Assembly (NCBI GenBank): GCA_963281255.1
Contig: OY725497.1
Coordinates: 2,356,001-2,420,000 of the forward strand
Source of the DNA: Aphrocallistes beatrix
Taxonomy: Eukaryota; Porifera; Hexactinellida; Sceptrulophora; Aphrocallistidae
Direction of reading: 5' to 3'
Length of the DNA stretch: 64,000 nucleotides
Part shown: positions 35,031 through 46,854 of the stretch, piece after piece
Layout of the letters: every line of letters starts with the position of its first letter
Position numbering within the stretch: the first letter of the stretch is position 1
Position numbers and translations under genes: made by a program
Notes under the pieces: generated by a model
Told to the model about the DNA's origin: nothing
Seen by the model: only the letters and a program-made list of their open reading frames with translations
The model's database searches: none

Positions 35031-36119
35031 ATACAATTTGATACAGTTTCTGTATTATTTATTTTATTTTTAGATCGCTTTAGGTAGTTTCAGACCCCCT
35101 TGTACTACTCCAGTGTCAATATTTCTCGTTTACATTTCATAGAAACAATGTATATCATTACCACAAGACCTAAATATCGCATTATCTTTGCCTTTAGAAT
35201 TATACACTTGCCGATATGTCTAGCAAATGTTGATAATCGGCGATTTAATTTCTTTCAGCCCCTCATGAAATTTCTTTTTGATTGTTCATAGCGAAAAATC
35301 TTCACCACAATTTAAATGCAATGACCTCCTTCAAAGTGATATATGAAGTTCTAGACTATGTGTAAAGTTATTTGGCATATATATATTATGGAGCGATTAG
35401 CATGGAATAAATCGTATCAACAAGCAATACTCGTATGGTGAAGATAAATTTGCTTATTCGCTCATTCTTTGGGATGGTTTCGGTTCTACACGGTCATAAA
35501 GGTAAGAAAATGTCAGGAGTTACTTCCATGTTAAAATCTACGCATTTTTTTAAAAAATGAGTCGATAAGTTTGAAATAAAGGAATTAATGAAAATTTAAA
35601 AATCAGCCTCTTTTTTTGTTTTTCCAACACTTTGCGAGTTTCTCGTCCGTGTATTCTAGAAGTCCGTGATTAAAACCCGCGCTTTGCGGTGTTTTGTTGC
35701 GTCATTTCCGGTTAAGCCATTTTGGGTGGGGAAGCCATACAAGTTTGGGGTTTTACTATAAATAGAAAAAATCACTAAGCCAACCGCAGGTTATTAAACA
35801 TATTCTGCTAATAAACTGAATTAGAGTTGGGAATAAATGAGTATTGTTACTATTAAAACTGGATTAATTATACGTATATATACATATATCTGTAACGAAT
35901 TGATTGAAGAAACTGCAAGGCACAGGATGCTGATTTTTGGCATGTGGGAGTCTTTTGGCTATGGCTCCACTAAGTTCTGACCTCAGACGAAAATGTCAAC
36001 TCATCATGGAATGATGACGTCATTGTCACTTTTTTTATAATTATAAATTTCAGTTTTTCGACTATTACATTTTAGGTAATAAAAGGCTGAAAATTAGATA
36101 TAATGTGGATATTAATATA

Positions 36120-37335
36120 CAGGGTGCGGCAAAAGTTCTGTCCAATACGGAATTCAAAATATTTTGACAAAAACTCAACTAATAGCCTTAAAATTATACA
36201 CGTTTAATACTATAACTATACTTAAAAGAATACAAATAGAATTATTCAATATACCCTCCTTTCTTTTGAATTACAGCCTTAAGACGTGATGGAAACTGAT
36301 GAACGGAACGCCGCAAAAGGTCCTGGGGGATTTTTTGCCATTCACGTTGAAGTGAAGCTTTCAGAGACCTGATATTGGTATGAGATTTCAGGCCTTCTCC
36401 TCTAGAATGGACCACACACAATAGTCCATGGGGTTAAGGTCCGGGCTTGATGGCGGCCATTCCAACTTATCAAACAAAATCGATTTTTTGGTCCCGAAAA
36501 CATTGCTGAGTGATATTAGCGGTGTGTGCCGGTGCGCCATCTTGCTGGAAGGTCCAATTGTTATTATTAAAAAGTCTCGAACCTGCGTTTGTGACTTCCG
36601 CATCTAGAATAAGTTCTCGGTAAGTTTTTGCATTTATTTTCACCCCTTCCGGGACAAAAATGAGGTCCGTTCGTGAATCAGCGGAAATTCCCGCCCAGAC
36701 CATCACAGAAGCTGGCTTTTGGCATCGAGGAACAAATCTAAGATTTCGGGGATGTCTTTAACCCTGGGTGAAAGGATTCTGTCTTTTTGGGAGTTGGAAG
36801 CTTGCTCGATCGTAATAATTTTTCGTCAGAGAATAAAATATTGTTAAAAACCGGTGTGGCACACGATAACAGTGCTCTGCTTCTATCGACCCGTTTTTGC
36901 TGCATAGCTGTGGTAAGCATGTGCACCATTTTTCTTCTAAGTGCCTTAAGGACCAGATCATCGTGAATCACTCTCCTTAGTGATCTATCACTTATTTGGA
37001 AATCTTGAGCCATTTTCCTGATGGAACGCCGAGGATTTCGGACAATTCTCTTGCGCAATTTCTCTTTCAGATTTCTGGTCCGAATGATACGTGGACGTCT
37101 AGTTCTGGGTCTGTCTTGTACAGTCCCTGTACCTTTGAACCTCTGAATAGTGCGATGGATAAGCCTCCTCCCAACATTTTGGGTTTTCAGTATTCTAAAA
37201 ATTTCACCATTCGAATTTCCAGCCATGAATAGGCTAATAATAGTAGAGCGTATCTCTGTCATTGCAATATATCAGTATAGAGCTAACTACAGAACTAGGC
37301 ACTAATTGACATTGAAAAGTATACAGTAGAGTATC
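36120..37335 (-). mobile_element. Tc1-like element, right end missing
   Basis: Left inverted repeat CAGGGTGCGGCAAAAGTTCT at 36120. Against the complete copy at 53971-58879 the last 100 bp or so, including the other inverted repeat, are deleted near 37335, where Helitron sequence resumes. Confidence 0.82.
36242..37262 (-). pseudogene. Tc1-like transposase pseudogene (D,D34E type)
   Basis: The ATG at 37262 opens MTEIRSTIISLFMAGNSNGE (paired-like DNA-binding part), then RRSIRKMAQDFQISDRSLRR and LFSDEK (first Asp). Further blocks are MMVWAGISADSRTDLIFVP, WTFQQDGAPAHTAN (second Asp) and WPPSSPDLNPMDYCVW (Glu region in the frame of 36388-36603), ending KGGYIE at 36242. Broken by frameshifts near 36800 (a short deletion against the 58-kb copy) and 36475. 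Closely similar to the Tc1 at 54092-58722. Confidence 0.88.
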
Positions 37336-37799
37336 TCAAATATGATATAACTAAGTATCATAAAAAATGATAACTCATCACACTGTAATTACGTCATCAT
37401 ATCTCAGTGATGTCTATTATAACAGTAAGTCATAAGTATTTAGATATTTTATCAACCTTATAATCAATCATTGTGAGTTTTGGTGTCCGATGCCTCTGGC
37501 GGACACAAACTGTCAGCCAGCCGTGCAGCACAAGCAAGCGAAGCGCGCTTGTTTAATATATATGGGAAGGTATGCATGGCTTGTTAAAAACAGTGTTAAA
37601 ATATTAGGGTTTTCAATATATATTTGAAATTGTAGTACGCTATGTACGACGAGTACTTCGTTGTATAAAATACTTCAGTGTGATTAAAAAATTCCCGATG
37701 TGATTTTACGACTACCAGCTTAGATGAATGAATATATTTTCATCAAAATTATGAACTTACTCATCCTATAGTAACATTTACAATAAATTATACAGAAAT

Positions 37800-38330
37800 G
37801 AAAATTACCTCTTCAATATTGCTGTATATTTCAAGAGTGAATATGTTTACGTAATTCTGGTGTAAGAATAGCATCCTTGCTAAAATTATCACAAATGGAT
37901 GTTAGTGCTGAAGCAGTTAAATCTTTCTTGAGTTGTTTTGTAGTAACATAGTTGCATACTGTTTCGGGATCATTATTTGATTTATATGAATTGAATCTAA
38001 TATCTTAGCAATTACATAATTTGCTTTTTGCTGATTTTCGGGGGATGACACCTTCCATCCATATACTCCATCCATAATTGAAATTGATCAAATATCAGCC
38101 TTATTTGGTACTGTTTTATATATAGCCAGTGGATGACTAGGGGTGCTATATTTTGGATCTGATGGTAGAGTAAGAGATACTAGCTCGGAGATGAAATACA
38201 CTGCTTCAACCAATTAATTTCCGTTTTGAATTGGAAATTTAGTTTTTTGGAGTGCAATTGGTCTTCATCACTGCCCTTTTGATTATCCGTTATTGTTGAA
38301 TTAAGGTAGATTATAGAGTTTTCACCAGAT
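37800..38330 (-). pseudogene. Unrecognised decayed coding remnant
   Basis: On the minus strand several adjacent segments read as plausible protein: LVEAVYFISELVSLTLPSDP and PSHPLAIYKTVPNKADI, then MDGVYGWKVSSPENQQKANY. After a frame change come NDPETVCNYVTTKQLKKDL and SICDNFSKDAILTPELR. Stops separate them. It could be a relic of the surrounding element's own gene or of a captured host gene; I could not name a family. Confidence 0.35.
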
Positions 38331-38340
38331 ATTAGGCATC

Positions 38341-38440
38341 TGCTAGGGTGGTGCAGTGGTTAGGGCGTTTGAACGCCGTGAATTAGTCCATAGGTTCTAA
38401 CCTCGCCCTAGTCATTTGCATTTTGCTCTCAATTATTTTG
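38341..38440 (+). repeat. tRNA-derived SINE, head fragment
   Basis: GGGTGGTGCAGTGGTTAGGG contains a perfect pol III A box (TGGTGCAGTGG); GGTTCTAACCTC is a near B box 38 bp further on. It continues as TAGTCATTTGCATTTTGCTC, identical to the copy at 49300. Confidence 0.78.
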
Positions 38441-38636
38441 AGAATAATCCCATTTTTTATCTCAAGACGTATTATGAAGCTAGTCCTTCTTGTTGTATTT
38501 TCTGTAGATGTTTTGCAGTTAATGAAAAAAAAAGCATACAGATATAGAAGTGAAGTTCATCAATGCTTTTTCAAAAAATCAATTATCATTGATCAATTCA
38601 AGTAATTTTTATATGCTGTCTCGTTTTTCTATTAAG

Positions 38637-39352
38637 TAAGGCCATAGCCTAGTCTAATAATGCCTCACAGTAAAATAACCAAGAATGCGGTAATAGCAAA
38701 TTTGATCGTATTTGATAGGCAATTGGCTGCTTCCAATTAGGTAATAATACACTTTAAACTTCTAAATTAACAGACTACAGAGTTATGCGTCAATTTAGTG
38801 TTTTGGTCACATTCTTAAAATCAACCAACTCAAAACTCGTTGAATTTAGAAGTTCAAGTTGTATTATCACCTAATAAGAAATAGTCGATTGCCTATCAAA
38901 CACAATCAAATTTGAAGCTCTAGTCATTACAGTTTGCACGAAATGGCCCAAACTGACCAAAATGCTTTACCATAGCAACGCGGGAATGTAACAACATTCC
39001 ATTGAAAAATTCTAAATTTTTCAAATCAACTCGTACTAATCTTGGTTCAACACATAAATCACACCTTAATACCATTTAGAAATAAGGTTATAACAGCTTT
39101 GAAAATCGCTAAAATTGTCCTTAGAATGACCTTTTGCGGAATGATATGATGACTAATCGAAATTTTTACAACGGATATATGTACTTTGATACCATGTTTG
39201 TATATGCTGGTAATACATTCTTAATGCCTATTCTACATGGTTAACGATTTTAGGCTAATCGTGTATTAATCCATTCGGCTACTACTTCATCCCTAGTCCA
39301 TGATTTTCATTCTACTGTGAGGCATTATTAGAGTAGGCTATGGTAAGGCATA
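38637..39352. mobile_element. MITE of about 715 bp with nested inner inverted repeats
   Basis: Outer ends GGCCATAGCCTAGTCTAATA and the complement (TATTAGAGTAGGCTATGG). A second inverted pair lies inside (GTATTTGATAGGCAATTGGC near 38709 against GATTGCCTATCAAACAC near 38890). No ORF. Confidence 0.7.
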
Positions 39353-40778
39353 AACGTATGGTAAAGAATCGTTAACGGAAAGATGGTCGCGGAAATGGTC
39401 GTTCAAAATGATCGCGAGGAAAATTAGTCGTGAGAAAATTTGGTCGCTCAATAATAATAGTCATTGTGCATTTAGTCTAATAATTGTTATTGCATTAATG
39501 TGAATATATATTGCAACAAATCATGGTTCAAATATTATGACATCAATCTAGGTTCACTTTTAGGATATAAAATTGAGAATAAAGTAATGTATTTGAAGAA
39601 AAAGAAAATGAATAGTTAAGGAAATAATGTCTTAAAATTCGAAAATAAAAGTAATTCCTTTTAGAAAGTCATTTTTACGGGATTTGTAACCAACCACACG
39701 AGATAGCATGCGAGTATAAAGTGATATGATAAATTTTGAACATTGCGAACAAACTATCGTAGATGTGACTACATTATGCTAACTCAACATTGTAATTTGT
39801 TCTGGCTAAAGACTGAGACTCTTGAATACTCTAACTCTTATAAAAAATAATGGCATCCTTCTAGTGAGCTTCTCAGGAAATAAATAAATGTAAGTGCACC
39901 AGATGTACCATATCCCCAACTCCTGAAACATACAGCAAAAAGCCCTTTAGAGTGTTTATATTTTTCAGGATGACAATTTTAGCTGCACAGGTGGGAATAC
40001 CACAATTTCATTCTTGTCATTCTTGTGTAGTAGTTACGAATCGTTCTTTTCACGGATTCCAATTTTGGCAGCTTGTTTACAGTTAAAACATACCTTTAGT
40101 GCTTTACTCAGAATTATATACTGTCTTTCATTATCTATTATATTATTCATTTCACAACTGTATACCATCCAGGTGGAGGAGTATGTGCATGGGATTTTCA
40201 TTTGGGATGCAAGAGTAAGGCTGATTATTTCAGCTCAATGAATTCTAGCTTTGCATGTACCACGTTTTTCACAGACCCAATAAGATAAATCATCAGCTAC
40301 TCTATTTAGCACATGGATTGGATATACCCCATTACAGAAACTTCATCTTTATTTTTTTTGCTCTGGATTCTTTCTATAATCAATTCTATTAAGAGGTCAT
40401 CAGTGAAAATCGAATGTAAAATACGTCCTTGAATGTAAATTAAATTAAAGTCACACTATTATTATGATTAAATACTAAGCCATATTATGTCAAAGATACC
40501 ATGCAAAGAGGTCAAAAGGTGGAATTAATAGGGAATAGACATTGTTTTAATGAGCTATGAAATGTAATAGTACCTAGTATGAGATATTATCACCTATGAT
40601 GTGATAGATCGAATGGTCCGAGTGAAAGAAGTATAAAGCTTATATTTTATACTTATGATAGATATAGTATATTGCTCAAAATTGGTATTTTGTGAAAAAA
40701 GTGCTTGTAAGTAGAGTTCAACATTGTTGCATTATTTATTAATTAATTAACCCTTGAAAGCATTTGGGACTTTTCTAT
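39353..40778. other. AT-rich interior of the 5.2-kb element
   Basis: Only a short degenerate repeat (words like GGTCGCGGAAAATGGTCG, 39390-39455) stands out. A 75-codon open frame at 40014-40241 has no recognisable domain and I do not call it a gene. Confidence 0.4.
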
Positions 40779-40873
40779 TTAGAGTAGTAACCCCAAATTT
40801 GTATGGCTTCCCCATTGAAAATGGCTTAAACCGGAAATGACGCAACACATTCCTGTGGCAAGCGTGGGTTAAA

Positions 40874-41185
40874 TATATATATATATCATGGGGTCCACAG
40901 GCCAAAAAGGTTGAAACAGCTTTTTAGGAAAAGTCATGGCTTCCCAAAGAATATCTTAAAACTTCCTAGTTTATAAATTTACAAATAGTTTTTAGCCTGA
41001 ACATGCATAAAAACTGGACATTCCAAAAATTTACCATATAAATGACTGTTCATATCAAAATTCAAAAATTAAAAGGCTAATGTAGGTAAATATGTTCATA
41101 GTTGGAGGAGATTTAAACAGAGGAAATTTTTATAAATAGTTAAACCAAAAAGGATCTGAACTTCTTGCTCCAAATATAAGAAATA
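40874..41185. other. No recognised feature
   Basis: Short AT-rich stretch between the 5.2-kb element and the next Helitron-like remnant; nothing seen. Confidence 0.4.
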
Positions 41186-41510
41186 CAAGCGCGCTTCGCT
41201 TGCTTGCGCTGCACATCTGGCGGACACTTTGTGTCTGCCAGAGGAGCCCTTAGGGCGCCTGGGGTCACATAAAAATTTTCGACATAAGAATAAGTGATTG
41301 AGTTGAAACTCTCAATTATGAGTAATTATAATGTGTAGATTCCGAATTTGAACTAAAAAATAGAGTATTTTCTACTGTTTAAGGACATGTTCCTTTTTTA
41401 ATAGATCTAATTTAATACTATTTGTATGGAAGTTTTCGTGGTGGTCGAACACTTTTGTCCGGGTAGTGTATATATATACATAAACATTAATCGACTTTTA
41501 ATAGTGAGGA
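41186..41510 (-). mobile_element. Helitron-like remnant K, both ends present, middle replaced by a half MITE
   Basis: 3' end CAAGCGCGCTTCGCTTGC at 41186 with hairpins to 41270, and the 5' end at 41510 (complement of TCCTCACTATTAAAAGTCGA). Positions 41271-41468 are the right half of a Tc1/mariner-type MITE ending TTTTGTCCGGGTAGTG. The internal body is gone. Confidence 0.75.
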
Positions 41511-41663
41511 TGTTGTAGAATATATGAAATTCTTCAGAATTCAGATATCACATGTTTCCATGACGAAAACAATAACATATATAAACACCTACTCATCTGG
41601 TTACGACAAAGCTATTAATATTTACGACAAAGCTTTGCATATCTAACAAGTGAAAACATACAC

Positions 41664-42188
41664 TGTGCAACCCAAAGTATTCCTACACCATGAATATTAC
41701 CCATACAAATTGTAAAATTCTGCCGCTGATGCCATCGTTTACACCAACCAGACTAGTATTTGAACACTTCATTCTTTCCTATTCAAATACGTAGTACCAA
41801 ATTGGATCTTTTCATGAAGGGTAATACGCTCAAATTCTAACAGATACTAAAAGTCTGATTTCAGATTCAAAATCTACACAATTGAACATATCTAATAATT
41901 TACTCAACTCAATGAATAATTTTATCATCCTGAACAATCATGTATAAGTGATTAAAATGGGCATAGGTGGTATAGGTGGTACTGATTGATAATTACAAAA
42001 TTTAGGATTTAATGATTAATTAGAAAAATTCAACGGTAACTAATTCGAATGTGCATTATTCGAATCTGGAAACCGACTAGCTGTATCCCTTACAGTTTAG
42101 AAGCATCAATCTTCATAAAGAGATCAATATTAGTACAATTGTATGTGAAATAATGATGTGTTCAACTGCTTTTGTCCATTTGGTGTAT
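41664..42188. mobile_element. Tc1/mariner-type MITE, diverged
   Basis: Ends resemble CACTGTGCAACCCAAAGTAT and the complement of CACCAAATGGACAAAAGC. Both inner flanks carry the family words CCCATACAAATTGTA / ACAATTGTATGTG. Confidence 0.6.
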
Positions 42189-43328
42189 AGTGGCAATAAA
42201 TCATGATATGATGTAGTAAATGTTAAAATATTTATGATTAAAGGAGAGTAATTGGGTGAAAGCTTAATAGGTTAGGAATTTGAATGGGAAGAAAACGAAT
42301 TTAAAGTTTAAATTGTTTATTTGCCATATATTAAACATTGTTGATTTCATAAATAGATTAGTTTTACAAATACTTTGATGGAAAATATTGAGATGTAAGA
42401 ATACCTTTTGTAGAGGAGTGTAGTAGTTGGAAAGAATTTATCTCTTACGATTTATAACAAGAGAAATAAACTGAATCTTTCTATTATTTTCTCAACCCAA
42501 AAACCCAAATAGTTCATGTATGGGACAATGGCTCCGATAGCAAATGGCAAATTCATTTTTTTAAAGTAAGGAAAATTAGGCGCATATAAGCGTTTAAAGA
42601 TTACATAGTTTTATCAGCCACAGGTTATCTCATTTTCCAGTGTTCTCAAACCGTACAACACAGGAACGCGAAGTAGGACTAATAATATAAAGATTGATTG
42701 TATTCATAAAGTAATAATAAGACTCTATATATTGAGGATTGTAGTTAACCCGAAGCCTAAGGGTCAATTCTATTTATAGAACAGAACCCCTTAGGGTCCC
42801 CAAATGATTTAATCGAACAATCCAGTCCCGAAAGAAGATACGATAGCTCAGCATTTGTTAAAATTGTAGACACTTGCAAAATAAATGTCATTAAAATAGG
42901 CTCTAAACTCAGATATACCTTAATAACGCTAAACATTTCACTTACATGGAGTATTTACTAAATTTCAATTGTTTTTATAATATCGATTTTGAAAAATTCG
43001 TCGAAATAAAAAAATGGAAACCTATACAGTGTATATTGTGGTAATAAATTCTTCTTATTTGAGAAATAAACGTTATTTAAAACCTCAAACCATAGTCGCG
43101 ACCATATTTGAATCGGACTGGTTTGACATCCATCAATAGATGTTAAAATAATTTATATCTTATTTATGCATCTAATTGCTATTATAAATAATACATTTTT
43201 AATTATAAAAAGAACGAAATAATTATTGTAAACATAAATTTGAACAAATCTACTTTAATAATAAGTATAATTGGAAATTCAGTGATAAACTATACTTTAA
43301 TTCAAAAATTATGCCAAACCTTAATTTT
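42189..43328. other. Downstream flank of the helicase gene
   Basis: AT-rich, apparently unique, without a convincing ORF. It should hold the 3' UTR of the minus-strand helicase gene; I could not fix its end. Confidence 0.45.
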
Positions 43329-45275
43329 TTAATAAGTATGAGAATTAATCGGATTATTTGAAGTATTCTGATACGTTAATTGAACATTGGGAACAGGATA
43401 ATTAGAAAATTGAGATAAATCGGTGTGAACTATGTTTGCTCCAACATTTTGTGAATTTGGTGATATGTGACAGGTAGGAACAGGTATTAATTCATTCCAA
43501 TCTGAATCGTTTTTGGTTGAAAATGTAGGCATGTTTGAGCGAGAAATAGGGATATTTAACGGAATAGGGGGTGGATTATAATGTTGCTGAATGGGAAACA
43601 TATAATTATCTTTTGGATATTTTAAATTTTCACTTGGATTCACATAACCAACATTTTCATTGATAGTAGAGGGATTTTGAGAATAATTGGATCCATTTTT
43701 ATAACTTGAAGATACTTTAGAAAATTTGCTTGGTCGAAAATCAGTATCACGACCTCTCTTCCGAGGATTAAAGCGCGAGGAACGGTCTCCAATAGATAAC
43801 AATCCTCTTGGAACCTCTTGGTTAGCCTCTTGTAAGATACGAATTAAATCTTTACTATGTTTATAATTCTGCGGAGTGAAATATGTAAAAGCTGTTCCAG
43901 AATTATCAGCTCTCGCAGTTCTTCCTATTCTATGAATATAATCTTCTGGAATATTGGGGAAATCAAAATTTATTATGTACTCTATACCATGAATATCAAG
44001 ACCACGTGAAGCTACATCTGTTGCGACCAGAATTGAAATTTTACCTTGACGAAATGCTGATAATACATTTTCCCTGGCATATTGTTCCTTATCTCCATGA
44101 ATACAATCAACATAAAAACCCATTCTCTGAAGCCATATTGCAATAGATTTCACTTTTCTTTTAGTCTCACAAAATATTATAGTTTTATTGGATTTGCCCT
44201 TGATAATTCTTTTCAACAAATCTAAAAGTTTATTATTCTTTTCATATTCCTCACATAATTCAACGTTTTGTTTTATATTATGGTTGGCAGATAATTCAAT
44301 TGAACCAACGTTAATCTGAATGTAATTTGACAAAAAATCTTCTGCAAGACCTTTTACTTCTTTAGGCCATGTCGCACTCCACATTAGAGTTTGCCGATCT
44401 GGTCGTAATTGTTCCATTATTTTCCTTATTTGAGGTTCAAATCCCATGTCAAGCATCCTATCTGCTTCGTCTAAAACGCAGAAACTTACTTTATCTAAAA
44501 ATATTTTACGATTTTCTAACAAATCTAATAATCTACCTGGAGTAGCGACAACAATATCACAGCCTCTATCAAGTTCTCGAATTTGATTTCCTTTAGACGA
44601 CCCTCCATAAACGCAAGTTGATCGAATTTTTAATACAGATCCATATTCAGAGCATACTAATTGAACCTGAATTGCTAATTCTCGGGTTGGAGTCAAAATA
44701 AGAAGTCTGGGCTCTGCATATTTAGTGATATTAGATTGCTCTTTAATATGTACCAAACCTGGCAGCAGATATGCGAGTGTTTTACCCGAGCCAGTCCTTG
44801 CAATTCCAACAAGATCAAGACCAGACAAAGCTACAGGCCAAGCTTGTGACTGAATGGGAGTTGGAGATGGAAAATGTATGCTAAGCATTTTAAAGATATC
44901 TTCGGGAAATGAACATTCCAAAAAAGACAAAATCGGCCTGAGGATTCGGTGACCTTTAACACATATGTTAAAATCAGCTTTAAATTTGTCAATCGATAGA
45001 TCATCTCTCGAAGTGACAGATGGATGTTCAGAATATATTGATTTTTTTATTGGATGTAATCGAGAAAGGTCCCATTTAGGAGGGCGTAGAGTTAATCCAG
45101 CATGAAAACTCCTATCTTTATATTTAGGAGGATGAGTTGAAGATTCAAACTCGTTAAAATCTCTACGATGAGGTTTTGAAGAAAGGTAGCTTGAATCATT
45201 ATAATGTGAAGAATGCATGCGAAAGCTAGTTGAAGGAAAATACTGCGATCGGCGGGGATTAGAATACTTTTCCAT
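43329..45275 (-). CDS. DDX5: DEAD-box RNA helicase, p68 group (DDX5/DDX17-like), intact, 648 aa
   Basis: An ATP-dependent RNA helicase of the nuclear p68 group, which works in splicing, transcription and RNA processing. Motifs in order: Q motif PTPIQSQ (~138-144), ARTGSGKT (~159-166), PTRELA (~196-201), TPGR (~245), DEAD (~269-272), SAT (~300-302), ATDVASRGLD (~418-427) and HRIGRTAR (~448-455). The p68 hallmarks GFEPQIRKI, RQTLMWSATWPKEV and ELSANHNI are present. A 90-residue N-terminal tail rich in Ser/Tyr/Arg and a C-terminal tail of about 150 residues rich in Asn/Ser/Pro replace the longer RG-rich tails of vertebrate p68. The first in-frame ATG is at 45275 (MEKYSNPRRS); no other ATG precedes it in the open frame. 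The coding region is a single exon. A TATTTAG acceptor-like site upstream allows a 5' UTR intron. It is the only intact gene here and lies in a transposon-poor interval. Confidence 0.93.
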   Translation of the reverse strand: MEKYSNPRRSQYFPSTSFRMHSSHYNDSSYLSSKPHRRDFNEFESSTHPPKYKDRSFHAGLTLRPPKWDLSRLHPIKKSIYSEHPSVTSRDDLSIDKFKADFNICVKGHRILRPILSFLECSFPEDIFKMLSIHFPSPTPIQSQAWPVALSGLDLVGIARTGSGKTLAYLLPGLVHIKEQSNITKYAEPRLLILTPTRELAIQVQLVCSEYGSVLKIRSTCVYGGSSKGNQIRELDRGCDIVVATPGRLLDLLENRKIFLDKVSFCVLDEADRMLDMGFEPQIRKIMEQLRPDRQTLMWSATWPKEVKGLAEDFLSNYIQINVGSIELSANHNIKQNVELCEEYEKNNKLLDLLKRIIKGKSNKTIIFCETKRKVKSIAIWLQRMGFYVDCIHGDKEQYARENVLSAFRQGKISILVATDVASRGLDIHGIEYIINFDFPNIPEDYIHRIGRTARADNSGTAFTYFTPQNYKHSKDLIRILQEANQEVPRGLLSIGDRSSRFNPRKRGRDTDFRPSKFSKVSSSYKNGSNYSQNPSTINENVGYVNPSENLKYPKDNYMFPIQQHYNPPPIPLNIPISRSNMPTFSTKNDSDWNELIPVPTCHISPNSQNVGANIVHTDLSQFSNYPVPNVQLTYQNTSNNPINSHTY

Positions 45276-45505
45276 AAAAAATTCAATAAAGATAATGAGA
45301 TAAAATATTCCGTCTAGCAAGCTAAATAGGTAGAGATTTAAAAATTTTATGAAATCATAACAAAGGCTTAGCAATGGGCGTTGTCAAGATATTGATTAGA
45401 TTAAGAAGGAAGAGTACTGGCACAACTAGTCGGTTTATTATATCAGCTGCATCACGCAGATCAGTAATCTTAGAATATTTCAAAAACAAAGGTGAAATAT
45501 ATTAA

Positions 45506-46470
45506 GGATACCGCCCGCAAAAAGGGCTTTGGTTTGGTTTGCAGCCTAAGTTTACAATAGAGACATCTAAGATGTTAAGCGTGGACACGTAGATTTGAAA
45601 GATATTAGCAAATGGAAAACACATTTTGATCATAATTTCTAGTTTTTGAGATACAGCTATAGTTTTTGAGATTTGAAAACGTTTTATCAAATGTTTCAGA
45701 AATAGATAGATGGTCTACCATATTAGGCACAATAAAAGACCAGAAAAAATGACAACAATTAAAAATGTCACATTAATAGGGATTTGACAAAAAGGGGCCA
45801 AAATCGCAGAAAAAGGCAATTTTTCTCTCGATCAGCTATAAAATTTATAATACATACAAATTCATAAATGTTCTGCTCTATTCTATATTGCCAAATGAGT
45901 TAAAACAGCTATGAAAAATTTGAGTCTCCTATCTCAAGCCTATTTTGACTTCTATTATTCTATAGTCTAGACGGTCAATTTTGAAATTTTAAATTCCTGA
46001 GATATAGGGATTTTAAATTTAAGATTTAATTACAATGTAAAATAGGTCATTAATGGTAAATAAAAGCATTTACAGACATATATTCGCATCTAAATTAATT
46101 ATTTTAACATATTCAAACCAAATTTGGGGAAAAATAACAAAATTAAGCAGAAATCCACAAAATCCCTTGAAGTCGCTTAATCCTGAATATTTGTCATCGT
46201 GAATAATAATTCATATTGCTATTACCCCAGAGTAAAATCTTTCAGTTTATAATGAATAACAAGCTTATAAAAAGTATATATATGATTAGTCAAGAAACAT
46301 GTTCTTTTGACATAGGAATGTTTGAGGTACACATTTATTATCATTTATATCCTTTCATTAAAGATATTAATGAATATTCTATTTTCAATAGTTTATAGAA
46401 ATGACATCGGCGTATTTCGGGGCATAGAAAATTACTTTTGCACGAATTTTACCCATAAACACTTGGCGCA
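45506..46470 (-). mobile_element. TTAA-target element, copy 3, truncated
   Basis: TTAA at 45502-45505, then GGATACCGCCCGCAAAAAGG. The interior follows the order of copy 2 and stops matching near 46470, before the far end. It begins 230 bp upstream of the helicase start codon, so it may overlap the promoter. Confidence 0.75.
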
Positions 46471-46854
46471 TATGCCTTTAGTCCATAATTAGACATTACA
46501 CCCTAGTTATCATTCGAAAGTTATACAATAGCATAGCAATTCAACAATCCTTGTGCAGCAGATATTGGCTATATTGATAGTGTGGGGGTTAGCTAATAGA
46601 GAATTTTTAGTCAAATTATCACTCTATCCAATATGTCACTATATCCGAAAAATTAGATATAATGCTATCAACTGGGGCGCTTCAAAACGAACAAAATTAT
46701 CACTATGTCCAATATACGTCACAGGTGTCAATTCGTTACAAAATATTTAGAATAATGACCAACGAAAACGCTTAACTTTAATCTAGGCTATTGTAGTGTC
46801 GGAATCCGTTTTTGATTTGATCTCGTGACGTCATAATTTTCAGAAATTCGAGTA
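46471..46854. other. No recognised feature
   Basis: AT-rich; nothing identified. It contains a lone GTGACGTCAT near 46825 outside any Helitron-like copy that I can see. Confidence 0.35.

Larger units (their letters stand above)
27649..35668 (+). mobile_element. P/THAP-superfamily transposon P2, expanded to 8 kb by insertions
   Basis: Inverted ends CACGTACTTCTAGAATACAC (left) and the complement of CACGGACTTCTAGAATACAC (right); the arms extend about 95 bp. The N-terminal half of the transposase is at 27843-28985 and the C-terminal half at 33640-35030. Between them lie a TTAA element, a 140-bp tandem array split by a hAT element, and a Helitron-like copy. No matching 8-bp flanks were found. Confidence 0.78.
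35845..37551 (+). mobile_element. Helitron-like element, copy J (contains a Tc1 element)
   Basis: Starts TTGTTACTATTAAAACTGGA and ends AAGCGAAGCGCGCTTG at 37551 before T. TGACGTCA at 36014-36021. The Tc1 is inserted at TA (36118-36119). Confidence 0.78.
35669..40873. mobile_element. 5.2-kb element with about 90-bp inverted ends, family unknown
   Basis: The left arm reads ATTAAAACCCGCGCTTTGCG..., then GTTGCGTCATTTCCGG and GGGGAAGCCATACAAG to 35767. The right arm (40779-40873) is its inverted match, including TTGTATGGCTTCCCCA and CCGGAAATGACGCAAC. Between them are a Helitron-like copy with Tc1, possible decayed coding (37800-38330), a SINE and a MITE. No transposase could be read, so the superfamily is open. 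Confidence 0.6.

Noticed and set aside
38341..38440. Functional tRNA gene
   Set aside because: Promoter boxes are present, but no cloverleaf with an anticodon stem is evident and the same sequence recurs with a SINE body.
40014..40241. 75-codon hydrophobic frame
   Set aside because: No start context, family match or coding bias; probably chance in AT-rich DNA.
46216..46398. 60-codon frame upstream of the helicase
   Set aside because: Lies within truncated TTAA copy 3.
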